A stretch of 64,000 bases of DNA from Xenopus tropicalis (Eukaryota > Chordata > Amphibia > Anura > Pipidae), in contig NC_030678.2 in the NCBI RefSeq assembly GCF_000004195.4, positions 150,964,047-151,028,046 on the forward strand. The letters are read 5' to 3'. Shown piece by piece: positions 12,177-24,708 of this stretch. The number at the start of each line of letters is the position of its first letter. Position 1 is the first letter of the stretch. The translations under genes were made by a program, and so were the position numbers. A model generated the notes under the pieces. That model was not told the DNA's origin. It saw nothing but the letters and a program-made list of their open reading frames with translations, and did not search any database.

Positions 12177-12837
12177 TGCACTTGTTTCTGAGCTGCTATG
12201 GAATCATAAGCCTTGTATTGTGACTTATATTGAATATAACCTGTATATTGTGGCTCAGTCCCCAAGCTCTGGTAAAGCAAGGAAGCCCACAGCACGTCCT
12301 GTGACTTAGAGAAGTGCATTAATAACAAAAAGGACATGTGGCAGGGGGTGGCTCTGATTTAAAATGAATGAAAAGGGCAGAAAGGGTAACCTTTTGCTAA
12401 TGTTTTGAGTGACTCTATTCACAGAAATCAACTGGCTTTCTGTCAGATGTTGTTGGACTGCAAATCTCAGCATCCCACCAAGAGCTCTGGGTGCCTGGAG
12501 GGGTGCAGGGAGTTGTAGAGTTACAACATTTGAAAGGATCCTAGTTAGCCCCTGTGGTTACAGTCCATCAAAGCATCATGAATACACTCATCCTGACACT
12601 TATTATGCTACCCAGGGAGAGGAGACAACACAGATCCAAGTGTGAAAGAAAGAAAGTGTCAGCACCCTTCCCCCTGTGCGCTGCACTCTCTGTGTGTTGG
12701 CCTTGCTCACGTCTCAAGTTACCTGCTCTGCGATTATGGAAGAGATTCAGTTACTGGGTAAATGTGCAATTAGCAGTTTTGTCACTAGTGCCAGTAAAAC
12801 TTTTGGGTTCCTTTCCGTAAAAAAATAGTACAATTAT

Positions 12838-13135
12838 TACAAGGAGAACTAAACCCTAGAAACAAATATGGGTAGAAATGCAGAAATGCCAGATTTTATG
12901 TACTAAATTTACTGAACAAGCCTAAATTTTCAGAAACTGTGTAACAGTAATAATCCAAGCCTTCCCAAGAGTGCACAGGGGTGTCACCATCTTGGATTCT
13001 ATAAAAAGTGTCAGTGACACTGCGCATGCTCAGTATGCTCTGGGCAGATGTTTAGAAGCTAAGCTTAAGGGTTTTCAAAAATCATTATGTGGTGTACTGT
13101 CCACTTCTTTCTGCAGCTCTGTGTTGACAGGCACA
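12838..13135. mobile_element. Probable TTAA-type MITE (right end not resolved)
   Basis: It opens with AAGGAGAACTAAACCC and contains ATGGGTAGAAATGCAG, shared with 11801, then ACTGCGCATGCTCAG. These are common in Xenopus TTAA MITEs. The right terminus is not visible. Confidence 0.5.
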
Positions 13136-13207
13136 GTTGGACGAGGGTCACATAGGGCCTAAAGCACACAACATATTTTACACGGGTGGTGAATTCAGAA
13201 GCTGTTG

Positions 13208-13370
13208 GCAGGCCCAGACTGGCAATCTGTGTATTCTATCAAATGCCAGGGGGGCTGCTGTAAGATGCCATAGACAGTCACTATTTATTGGGCTGGTGGG
13301 GGCTGTTTGGCCCTCTGTGTACTAGCCAGGGACCATTTTGAATACCAGTAGTCCTGACCTGGCTTTCAGG
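13208..13370 (+). mobile_element. Interspersed repeat (GGCCCAGACTGGCAATCTG family)
   Basis: It shares a long collinear match with 23028-23170 on the other strand, including GCTGCTGTAAGATGCCATAG and ACAGTCACTATTTATTGGG. The partner copy is split by an hAT insertion. Confidence 0.8.
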
Positions 13371-14157
13371 GCACACTTGGTAATTAGTACTTTAGCCAAA
13401 CCTGCATTAGCTCCACATGTATGTTGGAGGGGGCAGATAAAGGGGATGTGGTTGGTGAGTTTGGGGAGACCGGTGCAGGTGCAGCCTGTCATTACCTACA
13501 TTATTCCTGCTTTGAAGAAACTAAAATTCCCTTTTCAGCCAAAGTTCCCATTTCCCATAAACCTGCATGGCAACTGCTAGTCCAGGCTTGATTCAGCAGT
13601 GGGAAGCCTGTCTGATGTCAGCACCGGTTTTTTTTTTTTCTTATCCTTAAATATACTTTTCCCCTAACAATTTTCTTCTGACGCTTTGCCAATTCAGAAG
13701 TTGGTTTAGAAATTAATTGTTACAAAAGAGTTCAAGTCAGGAGATCAGAAGGAATATGATAAAGAGCTTGTGCCACAAATCATTGACATTGTTGCAAATG
13801 AAAGGAAAACACAAGAAACCTTTGGGAAACTCTGTCTGTGTGGTTAATGATCTTACAAACACAACCTTTCCTTCCTTGCACATCTTAAACAAATACCGCA
13901 GATGTGACTGTATTAATGAGTAATATCATAGTACAGAGCAGGACTGGAGTTAAATATACAGAATGGTAAGAGCCTGGCCTCAATAAGGAGCCACATTTAT
14001 TACTTTAATAATGCCATCATAGTGTGATAATGCTTTGTACTATATCCAAGTGGCAATCGTTCCATTAATCTTTCACTGCAATGCATTCCGCTTTAGCAAA
14101 TGTGCTATTTTAAGTGTGAGCATTCTGTGCTGGCAGCAGCTGTCTATTGACATTAAA

Positions 14158-14159
<2 letters not shown>

Positions 14160-14211
<52 letters not shown>
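14160..14211. repeat. AT microsatellite
   Basis: About 50 bases of uninterrupted AT dinucleotides. Confidence 0.98.
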
Positions 14212-14214
<3 letters not shown>

Positions 14215-15278
14215 GCTGAGGGTGAATATGCAAGTTTAATATGAAGGATATGAAACCACCAAGGCTGGATAGAGATAGGCAGTAAAGGCACGTGCCTAGG
14301 GGCACAACAGATACAGGGTGCGATCAGTGGAAATGCCAGCCAGCGGTGAGCAACACTGCCGGAGGGGGGGGGCTTAAGGGTGGAGATGTGCAGTCAGGGC
14401 GGTAGGCCAAGTAGTATTACCTTGGGTGCCAAGACTACTTGGCCTGGCACTGCAACCAATTGAACGGTATGCACAGCCATCACCAACCTGCTGTCGATAA
14501 TCTGGAAACCCGAGCATCAACAATTAGGGATGTGTGGAGATGTAGTTCAGAAAAGCCCAACCAGGAGTTGAAGATCAAACATTAAAGGGCCAGTAACAGA
14601 AATATACATATATATATATATAAATATATATAATATTCAGTTACTCTGCTCCAACACCATCTGCTTGCATCCGTTTAGCAGTGAAGGGTGCAATGCCAGG
14701 TCATGTAGGTTTTGCATAGCACAGGGATTCTTCATCTCCCAGACCAAAATGGGTCCCCATACTATTTCCCATTATCCCCTTTGTTTATGTGAAGTTACAT
14801 ACTACAATAGAAAAATGAGGTGAAATATTTATTCTAATCCAGTTTATGGGTCAGGAAGCCTTGGGCCCCTTAGGAAAAAATGTTAAGAAACACTAGCATA
14901 TCAGGTTTTTATGGGTTTTACAGAAAGATAAGAGCCTGGGGTAGTTTTAGGGTAGGTTAGAGAGGACATTTGACTTCCAGCATCAGGAGACCCTTAGCTG
15001 AAGGCTAACGGGATGCTGGGAGTTCAAAAACTGCTGCAGGAACACAGGTTGTATATACCTAATTAAACAGGCAAAATGTCATTTGTGGCTTTTTACAAGA
15101 TGAAAATATTCCTTATAAATTATTATTCTGTCACCGGCAATATTTGTAGCTCATTATATTTCTGACATAAGAAGCTCTTTTCAATTTTGTTTTTGTGTGT
15201 TACTGGCATTCAGAATCTATAGCTACAGATAATATAACTGTGGTGCTCTAATTTGAGAAAGAACAAAAGAAAGGTTAC

Positions 15279-18200
15279 CTTGGGTGAACTGGTTGATGCT
15301 TTGGTTTCCTTTTCCCAAGTTCATGATGAATCCATGACTGGGACCTTGTGTGACCCGGAAGCGCAGGGAGAGGTGGGCACTGTCCCTATCCTCGGCTTTC
15401 AGCGATTTGCTGGTAATTAAAAATCCCAAATGGCCGGTTGTCAGGATCCGCAAAGTTGGGGCACCTTTGTTTACTACAATCTGGGGCACACCGTTATCCA
15501 CAGCCAGGATCTGGATCTTCATCATTTGGGGTTGTCTTGTCTCAAAGACAGTGTCAGGAAAGACATAGAAGTCTGTGTGGGTACCATCCGTGACTGTGAA
15601 GGAGAAACTATCATCGGTAGACTCGGTGCCATCATGTTTGTAGCTGATAAGGTTATCGTTGAGGTCCTGCTTGGTGAAAGAAGTCACGGCTTTGCTATTA
15701 TTGTACATGATCTTCCCATGAACTGGTACTTGAGTGATAATGAACTTTAGAAAGTTATCAGGGGTGTCCCTGTCCTCCACTGTGAGTTCAAATGGTGTAA
15801 TTAATTTGTTCTCACTCTCTCTCACTAACAACTTGTGAATTGTTAGCACCGGCTTTTTATTGTCCACATCTGTGATAGAGATCCTAAAGGTACGAAATAC
15901 TGGGTTGTAGCCATCAGTTACTTCAAATTCAAAGCTGTCCATCTTCACTTCATCATCTGAGGTATGAGTATAATAGACTTTATTGCCTGCCAGCTGGAGC
16001 TGAGTGAAAGAAGTAATGGGCACCCCTGGCAAGTCTGTGCATTCAAGGTGCCCACGCACGGGAGCACGAGTAATAGTGAACACCAAGTGCTCATCTGGGC
16101 TGTTCAGGTCACTAGTACTTAGCAGGTCAGTGGTTAAAGTAACTCTCCCTCCTTCTTTTAATGACACACCTTTGCTAATGACATCTGGAAAGACCAAATC
16201 AATGCTACTCACAGTAACATAAAAATATCTGTCAATGAGAGGGTTAATGCCATCTGTCACATCAAATTTAAACAGATCCCTAATACCTTCTTGGCCAAAG
16301 TGTTTATACTGTATTAGATCCCTATCGACTTCATCCTGAGTAAAGTTCATGCCAATTGTGATATTCTCAAGATCACCGTGTGGCGTCCTTCTCTGCAGCA
16401 GACCCTGACCAGGACCATAGCGCAAAATGTAAGTTAAAGTCTTGTCTTCAGAGTCTAAATCTGTTGCTTTGAGGATTTTATTATTAATCAGCTTGGTTTC
16501 CCCAATGTCAATTTCTAGCCCATCATTGATGGTCATTCTAGGGGTCTCATCATCCACCGGAATGACCATAATGAGCACAGTTTTGACCACAGTGTGCTTT
16601 CCATCAGTAAGCTTGATGTCAAAGCTGTCTTCTTTGGTTTCTGTATCATCATGCTCATATATAATACTGGAGCTCTCCTTGATGTCCTCCAGACCGAAAG
16701 TGATGACAGGTATGCTGCCATTGGTAAGCTGGTTCACTATGTGGCCGTGTTTGGGGGGCTTTGTGATAAAGAAGATGAGATCGTCTGCTGGAATGTCACC
16801 ATCGGCAGCATTCAGTATAGGGGTATCAATAACAAGGCTCATTCCTTCCATGACTACAAATTCCCTCATGAATATGTCAGGCTTTTCATCATTGGCTGGT
16901 ATAATAACAATGGGGAAGAATTGTCTTGGGGAGAAGTTTATTCCATCAGAACAGCTAAAAGTTAATCTATCTTCCACAGGCTCCACGCCTTTGTGAATGC
17001 TCTGCACATAGTAAATATGACCCAGTCTGATGTCTTTTAAGGTGAAAGCACTAACAGCTGTCCCAGCCCTGGATTTCTCAGAACCCGGTGCTGGAGAAAT
17101 GTTCTCAATGTAGCCAGAGGATGGCTGAACTACTATGGTACATAGTATATCATCATTAGGGGTGTCCCCATCTATTGCACTTAAATGTGCAGGGGTTATC
17201 ACATCTTTCTCACCTTCAATAACTGTAAACTGGTCCCCCACAGTCACTATTGGGATTTGATTGTCCACTGGCAGAATAGTCACTTGAATCCGCACCCCAT
17301 TTACTTTGTTACCTCCAATAGTCCACTCCTCTGACAGATCCGAGAGGGTTAAATTAAAAGAGTCCTCAATTTTCTGCAAACCAATTTCCCCTGATGTGTG
17401 GCTGTAGACAACTGAGCCATCGATAATGTCCCTTTGGGAAAATCTTTCAGCAGGAAAGCCATTCACCAGAATTTCACCATATAGAGGTGGATCTTCCACA
17501 ATAAATGTCAGCATTAGGTCATCAGTGTCTGCATCAGTCCCCTGGATGACATTCGATGTGATCTCTGCTGAGCCCCCCTCCAGCACATCTAAATAAGACC
17601 CTATAGTACCAGATGGCAGCATAAGTCTAGGTATCTCATCATCCACCAAGCGAACAGTAACCTTCAGGATGATTGTAACGACATGAACCCCATCACTTAC
17701 ATCCAGAGTACATGTGTCGGCAGCAGACTCTTCCCCACTGTGAGTATAGGCAATCCTTCCTTTATATATGTCATCCAGAACGAACGCTTCCCCAACCTCC
17801 ATGATGTGGCTGGTGTATAGGAGTTGGCCATATTTTGGAGACTGTGTAAGGGTAAAAGAAATTTTATCATTCCCGGTATCAGCATCAGTTGCATCCAGCT
17901 CCGCTTTGGTGATAACATGAGTTCCTCTCTCTTGTACAGTAATCCCTGTATTGATAATATTTGGGGGCTTATTGTCTACTGGCTCTAGATAAATGGTGAA
18001 GTCTCCTTCTGCTACATTCCCGGATGCATCTTCCACAGTGAAGTGAAACTGCACCACATGTGGGGTGATTCCCAGCTCCAAATCAGGGGGTTTGTAGGCA
18101 ATCTTGAGGTGGTTGATTTGGGCTTGGGTGAATTCAGTAACCACCTGGTCTGGGTTTTCCTTCAGAACAATGAATCCCATAAGAACTGGGTTGTTCTCAT

Positions 18201-20271
18201 CAGTGTCAGATGGAGGGGAAACGACTGTATATTTCAGGTCTCTATCTTCAGAGTCCTGGTCAGTATAACGTAAAAACTTCCTCCTAAAGGGGGTCAGGTG
18301 GTACTCTTGGACCAACATTTTAAGAGAGGTACCAGGAAAAAGCTCAGGAGGAATGTCATCTATGGGATTTATTTTTACTAAAAATGTGTGCTCCCCTGAC
18401 TGGTTTGGGGGGTCATTGTCATCTTGAACCCTAAAAATGATCTGGTCCATTACTGATTCTGTATTGTGGGGTCCAACATGTTTATAGTACAGTTTGCCAT
18501 CTAGTATATCCTGCTGAGACCACACTTTCACCACTTTCTCAAACAAGTTCAGTTCAGGGATGATATGCCACTGAGAGATATCCTCTGGCACCTCATTCTG
18601 TCTTAACACCATTACACCAAGGGTGGAATAAGGAGGCTCCAGAGTAAAAAGGATGGAAGAGTCCTCTGAGTCAATGTCGGTTGCACTTAGAACAAAGGGG
18701 GTCACAGGGGCCACTTCCTTCTCTGACAGCATTAATCCAGTGTTGGCATTGACAATAGGGGGCTCATCATCAGTTGGCACCACAGTGATGGGGAAAAGAA
18801 ACTCCACCTCATGTTTCCCATCAGTCATACGGAAGACAATGTTGTCACTGTAAGTGTCGCTGCCATCATGCTGGTAGATGACCCTTCCCTGGTCTAAATC
18901 TGAAGCAGTGAAGAACTTGGCGCCCCCTGGAGGTGAGTTGACCAGGGTAAGTTGCCCATGCCTTAGCCCATCCAGCACAGTCACACGAACGTCGTCCAGG
19001 TTGTCCTCGTCGCTAATTTGTAGGTTGTGTGAGCTGGAGAGCGGCCGGGACTGGCCCTCATAGAGCAGCTGGCCGGTGTTGCGGGTAATGACAGGCGCCA
19101 GGGTGTTCATGGGCTTCACCACGATCATAAAGGAGAAAGGGTCGGACACTGCGCCCTCGGAATCCACCACCTCCAGCTCCATCTCAAAGATGCGCTCTCT
19201 GTCCGAGTCCTGGGCCGGGGGTTTGTAGGCGATGCGCAGCTCCTGTAGGTCCCGCTGGTAGAAGGAGGTGATGGGCAGGTTGCGATCATCGGTACTGACT
19301 ATCTGCCCCTGCCCGGGGAGAAAGGCGGAGGTGATGTTAAAGATCAGGTCCCCCGGCTCCGTCTCCGCATCCTCTGCGGCCAACATATCCGGGGTGATGG
19401 CTGTCATGACAAACTGGTCAACTTCCATCATCATCATGGCCACAAAGCTGGGCTTGGGGTGCGTGTTCTCCAGCCCTTCCCGGATCCGCACCAGCAGGTG
19501 GAAGTGCTCCTGCCTCAGCACATTGCCGGCACTGTCGTGCAGCTCCACCTGCATGGGGATGAAGTCTCTGTTGGGGGACTGGGTGTCGGCGCTGTGCTGG
19601 TAGCGCACTCCGCGCTGTAGGAACTCCTCACAGTCCATATGTTGCGCAGGGGCGTGTAACAGACTCCCATAGCGGGGCAGCCCCGACAGGCCGGGCAGCG
19701 GGCTCAGCCGGCACAGCTCCGAGCTCTTATCGTACGTGAACTCCAGGATCTTCCTGTCTATGGGGGGGCTGGTGCCCAGCAGCTTGTCCACTACCAGCGG
19801 CATGTTCCTGGTCACCACCTCCAGTTGGGTGAAGAGCACCTCCACCTCCAGCAGGAATGGGATGATGAGGGTGCTAGTGGGGCTGTCATAGCGCAGCTGG
19901 AGCTTCACTCTGTCCCTGGAGGGGCTGCGGGCACCCAAGTGCGAGTACTTCACCTCCTGGGAACCGAACTCGCAAGGGAACCTGTTAGGGGAGAGGCGGC
20001 CGGGCCTCTGGGACAGGGGGTCATTACCCAGCACGGTCAGGTGGCACTTGTCCCCCGGGCGCACTTGGATCGCCAGATCGTGGATGGGATCCAGGAATAC
20101 GGACCTGCCGAAGGGCACTCGGATCCCGCTGTTGGCCACAAGGATCTCATCTTCCAGCGGTCCGTAGGACAGGTTCGACTCGTCAGGGAGCCCGATCTGT
20201 GCGCGGAGCGGTGCAGCCAGCAGCAGCCATATCCCGAGGAGCGCCCTGTGGGGCCACATAGAGGGGCTCAT
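15279..20271 (-). CDS. frem2: FREM2 exon 1 (coding part): signal peptide, N-terminal region and CSPG repeats
   Basis: FREM2 is a large single-pass extracellular matrix protein. With FRAS1 and FREM1 it forms the basement-membrane complex that holds embryonic epidermis to dermis; loss causes Fraser syndrome in mammals. The open frame starts at an ATG with A at -3 (20271) and opens with a hydrophobic signal peptide (about residues 1-24). A FRAS1/FREM N-terminal region follows (about 25-275) and includes [12 protein letters not shown] and [12 protein letters not shown]. Consecutive CSPG/NG2 repeats begin near residue 278 ([12 protein letters not shown]) and run to the exon end; the next two begin near 395 and 505. 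Twelve are expected for the family and the length fits. The frame stays open to a stop at 15223, but the exon ends at 15279 with CAAG|GTAACC, after SINQFTQ, where the human protein also has its junction; this gives 1664 codons plus one base (phase 1). The exon is GC-rich at its 5' end and AT-richer towards 3'. No disruption is seen. Confidence 0.97.
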
Positions 20272-20296
20272 GGTTAGCGCAGTGCCCGGGGTCTCT

Positions 20297-20607
20297 CAGT
20301 TACAGTGCGGGCTCCCAGTTACAGTGCGGGCTCCCAGTTACAGTGCGGGCTCCCAGTTACAGTGCGGGCTCCTGTCCCAGTTACAGTGCGGGCTCCTGTC
20401 CCAGTTACAGTGCGGGCATGGAGCACCCAGTTACGGTGCGGGCTCCTGTCCCAGTTACAGTGCGGGCATGGAGCACCCAGTTACGGTGCGGGCATGGAGC
20501 TCCCAGTTACGGTGCGGGCATAGAGCTCCCAGTTACGGTGCGGGCATGGAGCTCCCAGTTACGGTGCGGGCATGGAGCTCCCAGTTACGGTGCGGGCATG
20601 GAGCTCC
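20297..20607 (-). repeat. 13-unit minisatellite immediately 5' of the FREM2 start codon
   Basis: Thirteen direct units share CAGTTACRGTGCGGGC on the plus strand, followed by one of three tails. This gives unit lengths of 19 (CTCC), 24 (CTCCTGTCC) and 26 bases (CATGGAGCTCC or CATGGAGCACC). The array starts 26 bases upstream of the FREM2 ATG, so it lies in the 5' UTR or core promoter. Read in the FREM2 sense, each of the seven 26-base units contains ATG CCC GCA CYG TAA, a four-codon reading frame. Confidence 0.97.
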
Positions 20608-20950
20608 CAGTCAGGAGAGTGTCCCAGGCACTACTCACTACTGCACGCCGGGGATTTCATCCAGGCTCACCAAGCGCTCACAGGGGAGGGCGCAGGAGTT
20701 CATCACAATGCCTATTGGTGGTTCGCCCCGTAGGGAAAATGAATGAACTTCTGTGATTGGACAGCGGAGGCAGCAATCAATCGTTTGCATGTAACAGGTT
20801 GTCAGAGGGAGTGACCTGCGGGGGACTGTGCGAAAGGACAGCGGAGTGCGGTCAGTCACAGGGTGCGGGCAGCCAGGTGTATCTGAGCTCAGCCGGGCCC
20901 TTCCCAGAGAGGCCATTCCCCGGGGCCCCTAGTATCGCAAGGTAGTTACA
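20608..20950 (-). promoter_or_regulatory. FREM2 proximal promoter region (inferred)
   Basis: This moderately GC-rich segment lies directly upstream of the coding exon. On the gene strand it has two CCAAT pentamers (plus-strand ATTGG at 20714-20718 and 20756-20760), about 450-490 bases upstream of the ATG. I see no clear TATA box, in keeping with a CpG-type promoter. The transcription start is not determinable from sequence; it could lie between the CCAAT boxes and the minisatellite. Confidence 0.5.
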
Positions 20951-23027
20951 ATTATAATGTTTATTAGTTATTATACTATTATATGCAGTATTAGTGATGT
21001 CCAACCTGCAGCCCTCAAGCTCTTATTGAAATAGAATTTACACTTACAGATTATCAGTTACTGGTGGTGCAGCAGGTTGGACATTACTGATCTATATAAC
21101 CCCCCCCCCCAGGAGGGTGGCCCCAGCCTTCCCCAAATGCTAAGGGCCAACTCATGCCCCAGCCATTCCTGTATGGTAGCAGTATGTCTAATATTATAGG
21201 TTTAGTTTAAGATATGACAAAATGTTGTTTCTATGGAACTACAGCTCTCACAATTCTGTGTGGCCACTGTGTTAGAGCACCAACTAAAGAGTCACAGGGG
21301 GGGCATCCCTGCCTTAAAGTGGAGACCAACTTGCCCCCCTGGAATCTCCTGTAACTTAAACGAGTCCATAACAAATTACCCTGCCATGATTTTAGTTTAT
21401 CTTTACTACTTAAATACAGCCCTAAGTTACTGAGCTCCAACTTACCAAATACCCTTGAACCACAGCACCTAGGGCAGTTTCTGAAACCTCCTAAAAACTC
21501 ACCCACTATTCTGTGCAGTTGGGTTTTTCAATTACTTCAGCTTCTGCAGAACCTCTTGGAGCTTAGAGCTGCCATTCATGACTGTGCCAAAAAGCACCTT
21601 AGGTGGACTGAAGTCTGACAACATTGATTTTAAGATTTCCTGTGTGTGACAGACAGGTAGAGATGATTTAAAAGAATAGATATTTTGTAGAAGGTGCAGT
21701 AACCTGAAGATTTTGGGCTGAGATTTAATGCGAGGATGCCTGGAACATAGGGCAGAGAGGGAAATCGCTAAGGGCCCTCGGATAATTGTATGAAAAATAG
21801 TCTTGGCAAATATATATTATCCATGCTGTGTACAGATTATCACACACTCTGCAATGTATAATAGTTTTGTTTGTACTTATTCCAGCCTTTAGTGCCATGC
21901 TGAGAGTTGTAGTTCAACAGTAGCTCCAGGGATGCTAGTAAGACATTATTAATTTATAAAGCACCAGCATATTCTGTAGCTCTGTACCAGATTTTCACAG
22001 TGTTTTCTAAATTCGGAACCCCAACTTCTCTGCATTGCTTTGGCTTTATCTTCTGACCCGAGTTAGAGGTTCACAGATTGGATTTAGTTATAATTACACA
22101 GTGAAATATAGGAATGTAGTATTTGTGACACTTTTTTTCAGGTCAAGGGGGGGCCTTTCTGATGCTTAAGTTCAAGTTAAATCTGTACCCTGCCCTATTA
22201 CTCATAACTAATTGTCTAGTAGACATATTTAGGACCATAATGAACACTAAGTTACCTTGCTGCCTAGTTACACAGCAGGCGTGTGGGTTAAGCCGAGATC
22301 TGCGTTAAACAAACCAAACAGTGAAGCAGCTGTGGGATCTGTATGAGCCTGATGTGAGCTCTGCTGATTGTACCCTCAGGCCTCTGCTATGAGACTGATG
22401 CTAAGGGAAGCAGAAAAAATGATGCTGCTCTTCAGAAACCACCTGCCAGTAAATAAGTTTTTTTCCCCTTTTTTTTTGCTGGATTACTGAGCATTCATAC
22501 TGTTATACACTTTCCATCACCCCATAATAGGATTGGAAGTTTGCTGGCATTCCTTATGGAATCAATGTATCTGGAGCGAATGCCAAAGGCATCCTAAACT
22601 TATCCATAACCTAAATCTGGTGGTGGCTTCAACCTGCTACAAGACAAATATATATTTTGGCCATGCTTAACCTAGTGAATGGCCCTGATTTGGGCATGAA
22701 AGTCTCCATCTTAAGTCTGAATGCTGCACAGCTCCTTTACTAAATAAGCGCATAATTCAAAGTATTGGTACGATTCACCATGTTTTCTACCCACAACACA
22801 ATATTCTTTGCAAGCAGTTCAGTGCCATACTTCACCCTGCAACCAGGTGCAAAACCTTGTTTCAACTCTCAGAGTTGTCCTTCAGTTGTGCATGATTTAA
22901 TAAGTACACCACACAAAGGGAGCCCTGTAGATACTGTCGGGTTAAGGTAGGTGCACACCCTCATAAGTAAGGTGGTACCCAAGGCAATGTTAATGTCCCA
23001 TTTATGCTCTGACATTTTTGAGGGTTG
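20951..23027. other. FREM2 upstream flank, no gene seen
   Basis: Apart from the short MITE at 20992-21088 and a 40-base match to the TTTATAAAGCRCCARCATATTC repeat at about 21950-21992, I see nothing I can name. No frame exceeds about 90 codons. Confidence 0.6.
20992..21088. mobile_element. Short hAT-like MITE
   Basis: The left end TAGTGATGTCCAACCTGC is the imperfect inverted repeat of the right end GCAGGTTGGACATTACTGA. I could not assign the duplication confidently. Confidence 0.6.
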
Positions 23028-23530
23028 CATGTCCAGACTGGGTTTCAAAATAGGACCTGGCATTTCAAGTACACAGAAGTCCAAACAGCCCCCCAGCCCA
23101 ATAAATAGTGACTGTCTATGGCATCTTACAGCAGCCCCTCTGGCATTTGCCAGAATCCACAGATTGGCAGTAGTGATGAACAAGTTTTTTTGCCAGGCAT
23201 GGATTTACTGTGCAATTCTGCATTTTACCATTGCCAATTTTTTTTGTGAAACATCAGCAAAAATTTGCCAAATGAGGAAAAATTTGTGGTCGTCTCAATT
23301 CAAGGTTGCGGTTATGTAAAAAAAAGTACAAGTTATGTAAAAAAAAGTCCCTGTAGCATCAAATAAATCACGGTCACATCATTAAAGTTGCAGGCTTGAA
23401 AAAAAGTTATGAGGTAGTTTTGTTTTATGAATTTGTAACCGTTTTGCAAATTTCTCACTAGTTTTGCGATTTTTTTGGTGAAGAAAAACAGGACAGATTC
23501 ACTCATCACTAATTGCCAGTCCAGGCCTGC
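23028..23530 (-). mobile_element. Interspersed repeat (GGCCTGGACTGGCAAT family) split by an hAT insertion
   Basis: The left part (23028-23170) and the tail (23512-23530, ATTGCCAGTCCAGGCCTGC) together match the copy at 13208-13370. The gap is exactly the hAT MITE at 23171-23511. Confidence 0.8.
23171..23511. mobile_element. hAT MITE (TAGTGATGAAC...TTCACTCATCACTA), 341 bp
   Basis: The inverted termini TAGTGATGAACAAG and ATTCACTCATCACTA are bordered by ATTGGCAG (23163-23170) and ATTGCCAG (23512-23519), an 8-bp duplication with one change. The interior is AT-rich with TTTTGCGATTT-like words. Confidence 0.88.
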
Positions 23531-24647
23531 TCAGGCGCATTGTGGCCAAAAATATTGTCACTTTGCACTTTTTTTTTACTTTGCACCTTGTCCACCTTGA
23601 CACTAATCTTTGTTTTGATCAATTTGCTAAAATAAATTATTTATGAAGCGCAAAGGACTCCTACATTTGTTCAGCCCCCCTTACCCTGTAACTGTCTTAC
23701 AAAAACCTTGTTTTAGTTTTCCTACTACAGTGCCAAGAATATGTAGAGCAAATAAGTGTTTACTTCAGAACTCACCCTATATTGGCTTTTATTTCGGCTT
23801 CATAATAATTGAACCCTGTTCTGTTTCTTAAAAGGCACCGTAGTATTCTTAGTTCATACTGATATTTCAAGCTGTGTGTATTGTTCAATACATAGCAACA
23901 ACTCTCTCAGTAATCCCTAGGACTATATAAAACACATGGATTAAATGGTAAGCGATATGGTTTCTTTGCAGCCATTCTTCCTAAATATGGAATTGGTTTT
24001 CCAACATTCTCTGATACTGTGTTCCGCATATGCTACTTATATCTGTTTTTTGAATATTCCTATACAGGGCCTGTGATATCAGCCATAATTAAATCAGATT
24101 GCTTCCTATGTCCTGAGATGCCCCAGACGATATTAAAAGGCTGTAACCCAGCCTGTCGCTGCTAAAAAATAGAATTAAAGTCTCACTGGACATCAGGCCA
24201 CTTCTTAGAAATCCTAGGCATGATTATAGTGCCAGCCTTATAATTTAACTGTGTACCCGCTCTCTTATCAATCAGGACAGCCCTGTTATTCTATCCTGGG
24301 TGACTATCTAGCATGGGTGACTTTGTCCTCAGCCCAAGCTCCTGTGCCTGTATTTCACTCTGCTGTCCTGAATAGTTTGGCTTTACATGTTCCTAATTTC
24401 ATGGTGTGCCTGACTCTAGCTGTCATAGTGACCTTGTAAGCCCAAGTTACATCTGACTTTACTAAAGAAGCGTAAATACACCTACACATGACCCTGTCAA
24501 TTTTTTTTTCTTTAATTCGTTACATTTAAGAGTAATGTGGTGGTTGAACATCTGGAAACATTCATAGGTCACCCTAATAAATGTAACACATCATTCTTTA
24601 ACTGTCTTTGACAATTAATATGATTATTCCAGAAAAGAAAATATATT

Positions 24648-24708
24648 ACATAGTTAACTTAGGCTGAAGAAAGACCAAAGTCCATCAAGTTCAACCCCTC
24701 CAAACAAT
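24648..24708 (-). mobile_element. CR1 3'-end fragment
   Basis: In complement it reads GGGTTGAACTTGATGGACTT, then TTGGTCTTTCTTCAGCC, and ends in an AACTATGTAA tail. This matches the 3' end of the full CR1 at 32402-35510. Confidence 0.88.

Larger units (their letters stand above)
11699..15278 (-). other. frem2: FREM2 intron 1
   Basis: This 3580-bp phase-1 intron has the donor GTAACC at its right edge and an acceptor TTAG at its left edge. It contains MITE remnants (11801-12176, 12838-13135, 13208-13370) and an AT microsatellite (14160-14211). I see no coding segment. Confidence 0.93.

Noticed and set aside
15223..15278. Continuation of the FREM2 frame to the stop at 15223
   Set aside because: The CAAG|GTAACC donor at 15279 followed by exon 2 at 11698 gives the conserved protein; the extra 18 residues are intron.
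16442..16996. 184-codon plus-strand frame
   Set aside because: Antisense shadow of the FREM2 coding exon, low-complexity serine-rich, no features of its own.
20270..20756. Plus-strand frames of 137-158 codons upstream of FREM2
   Set aside because: They translate the 19/24/26-base minisatellite (APSYGAGMELPVTVRAWSS-like); repetitive and antisense to the FREM2 leader.
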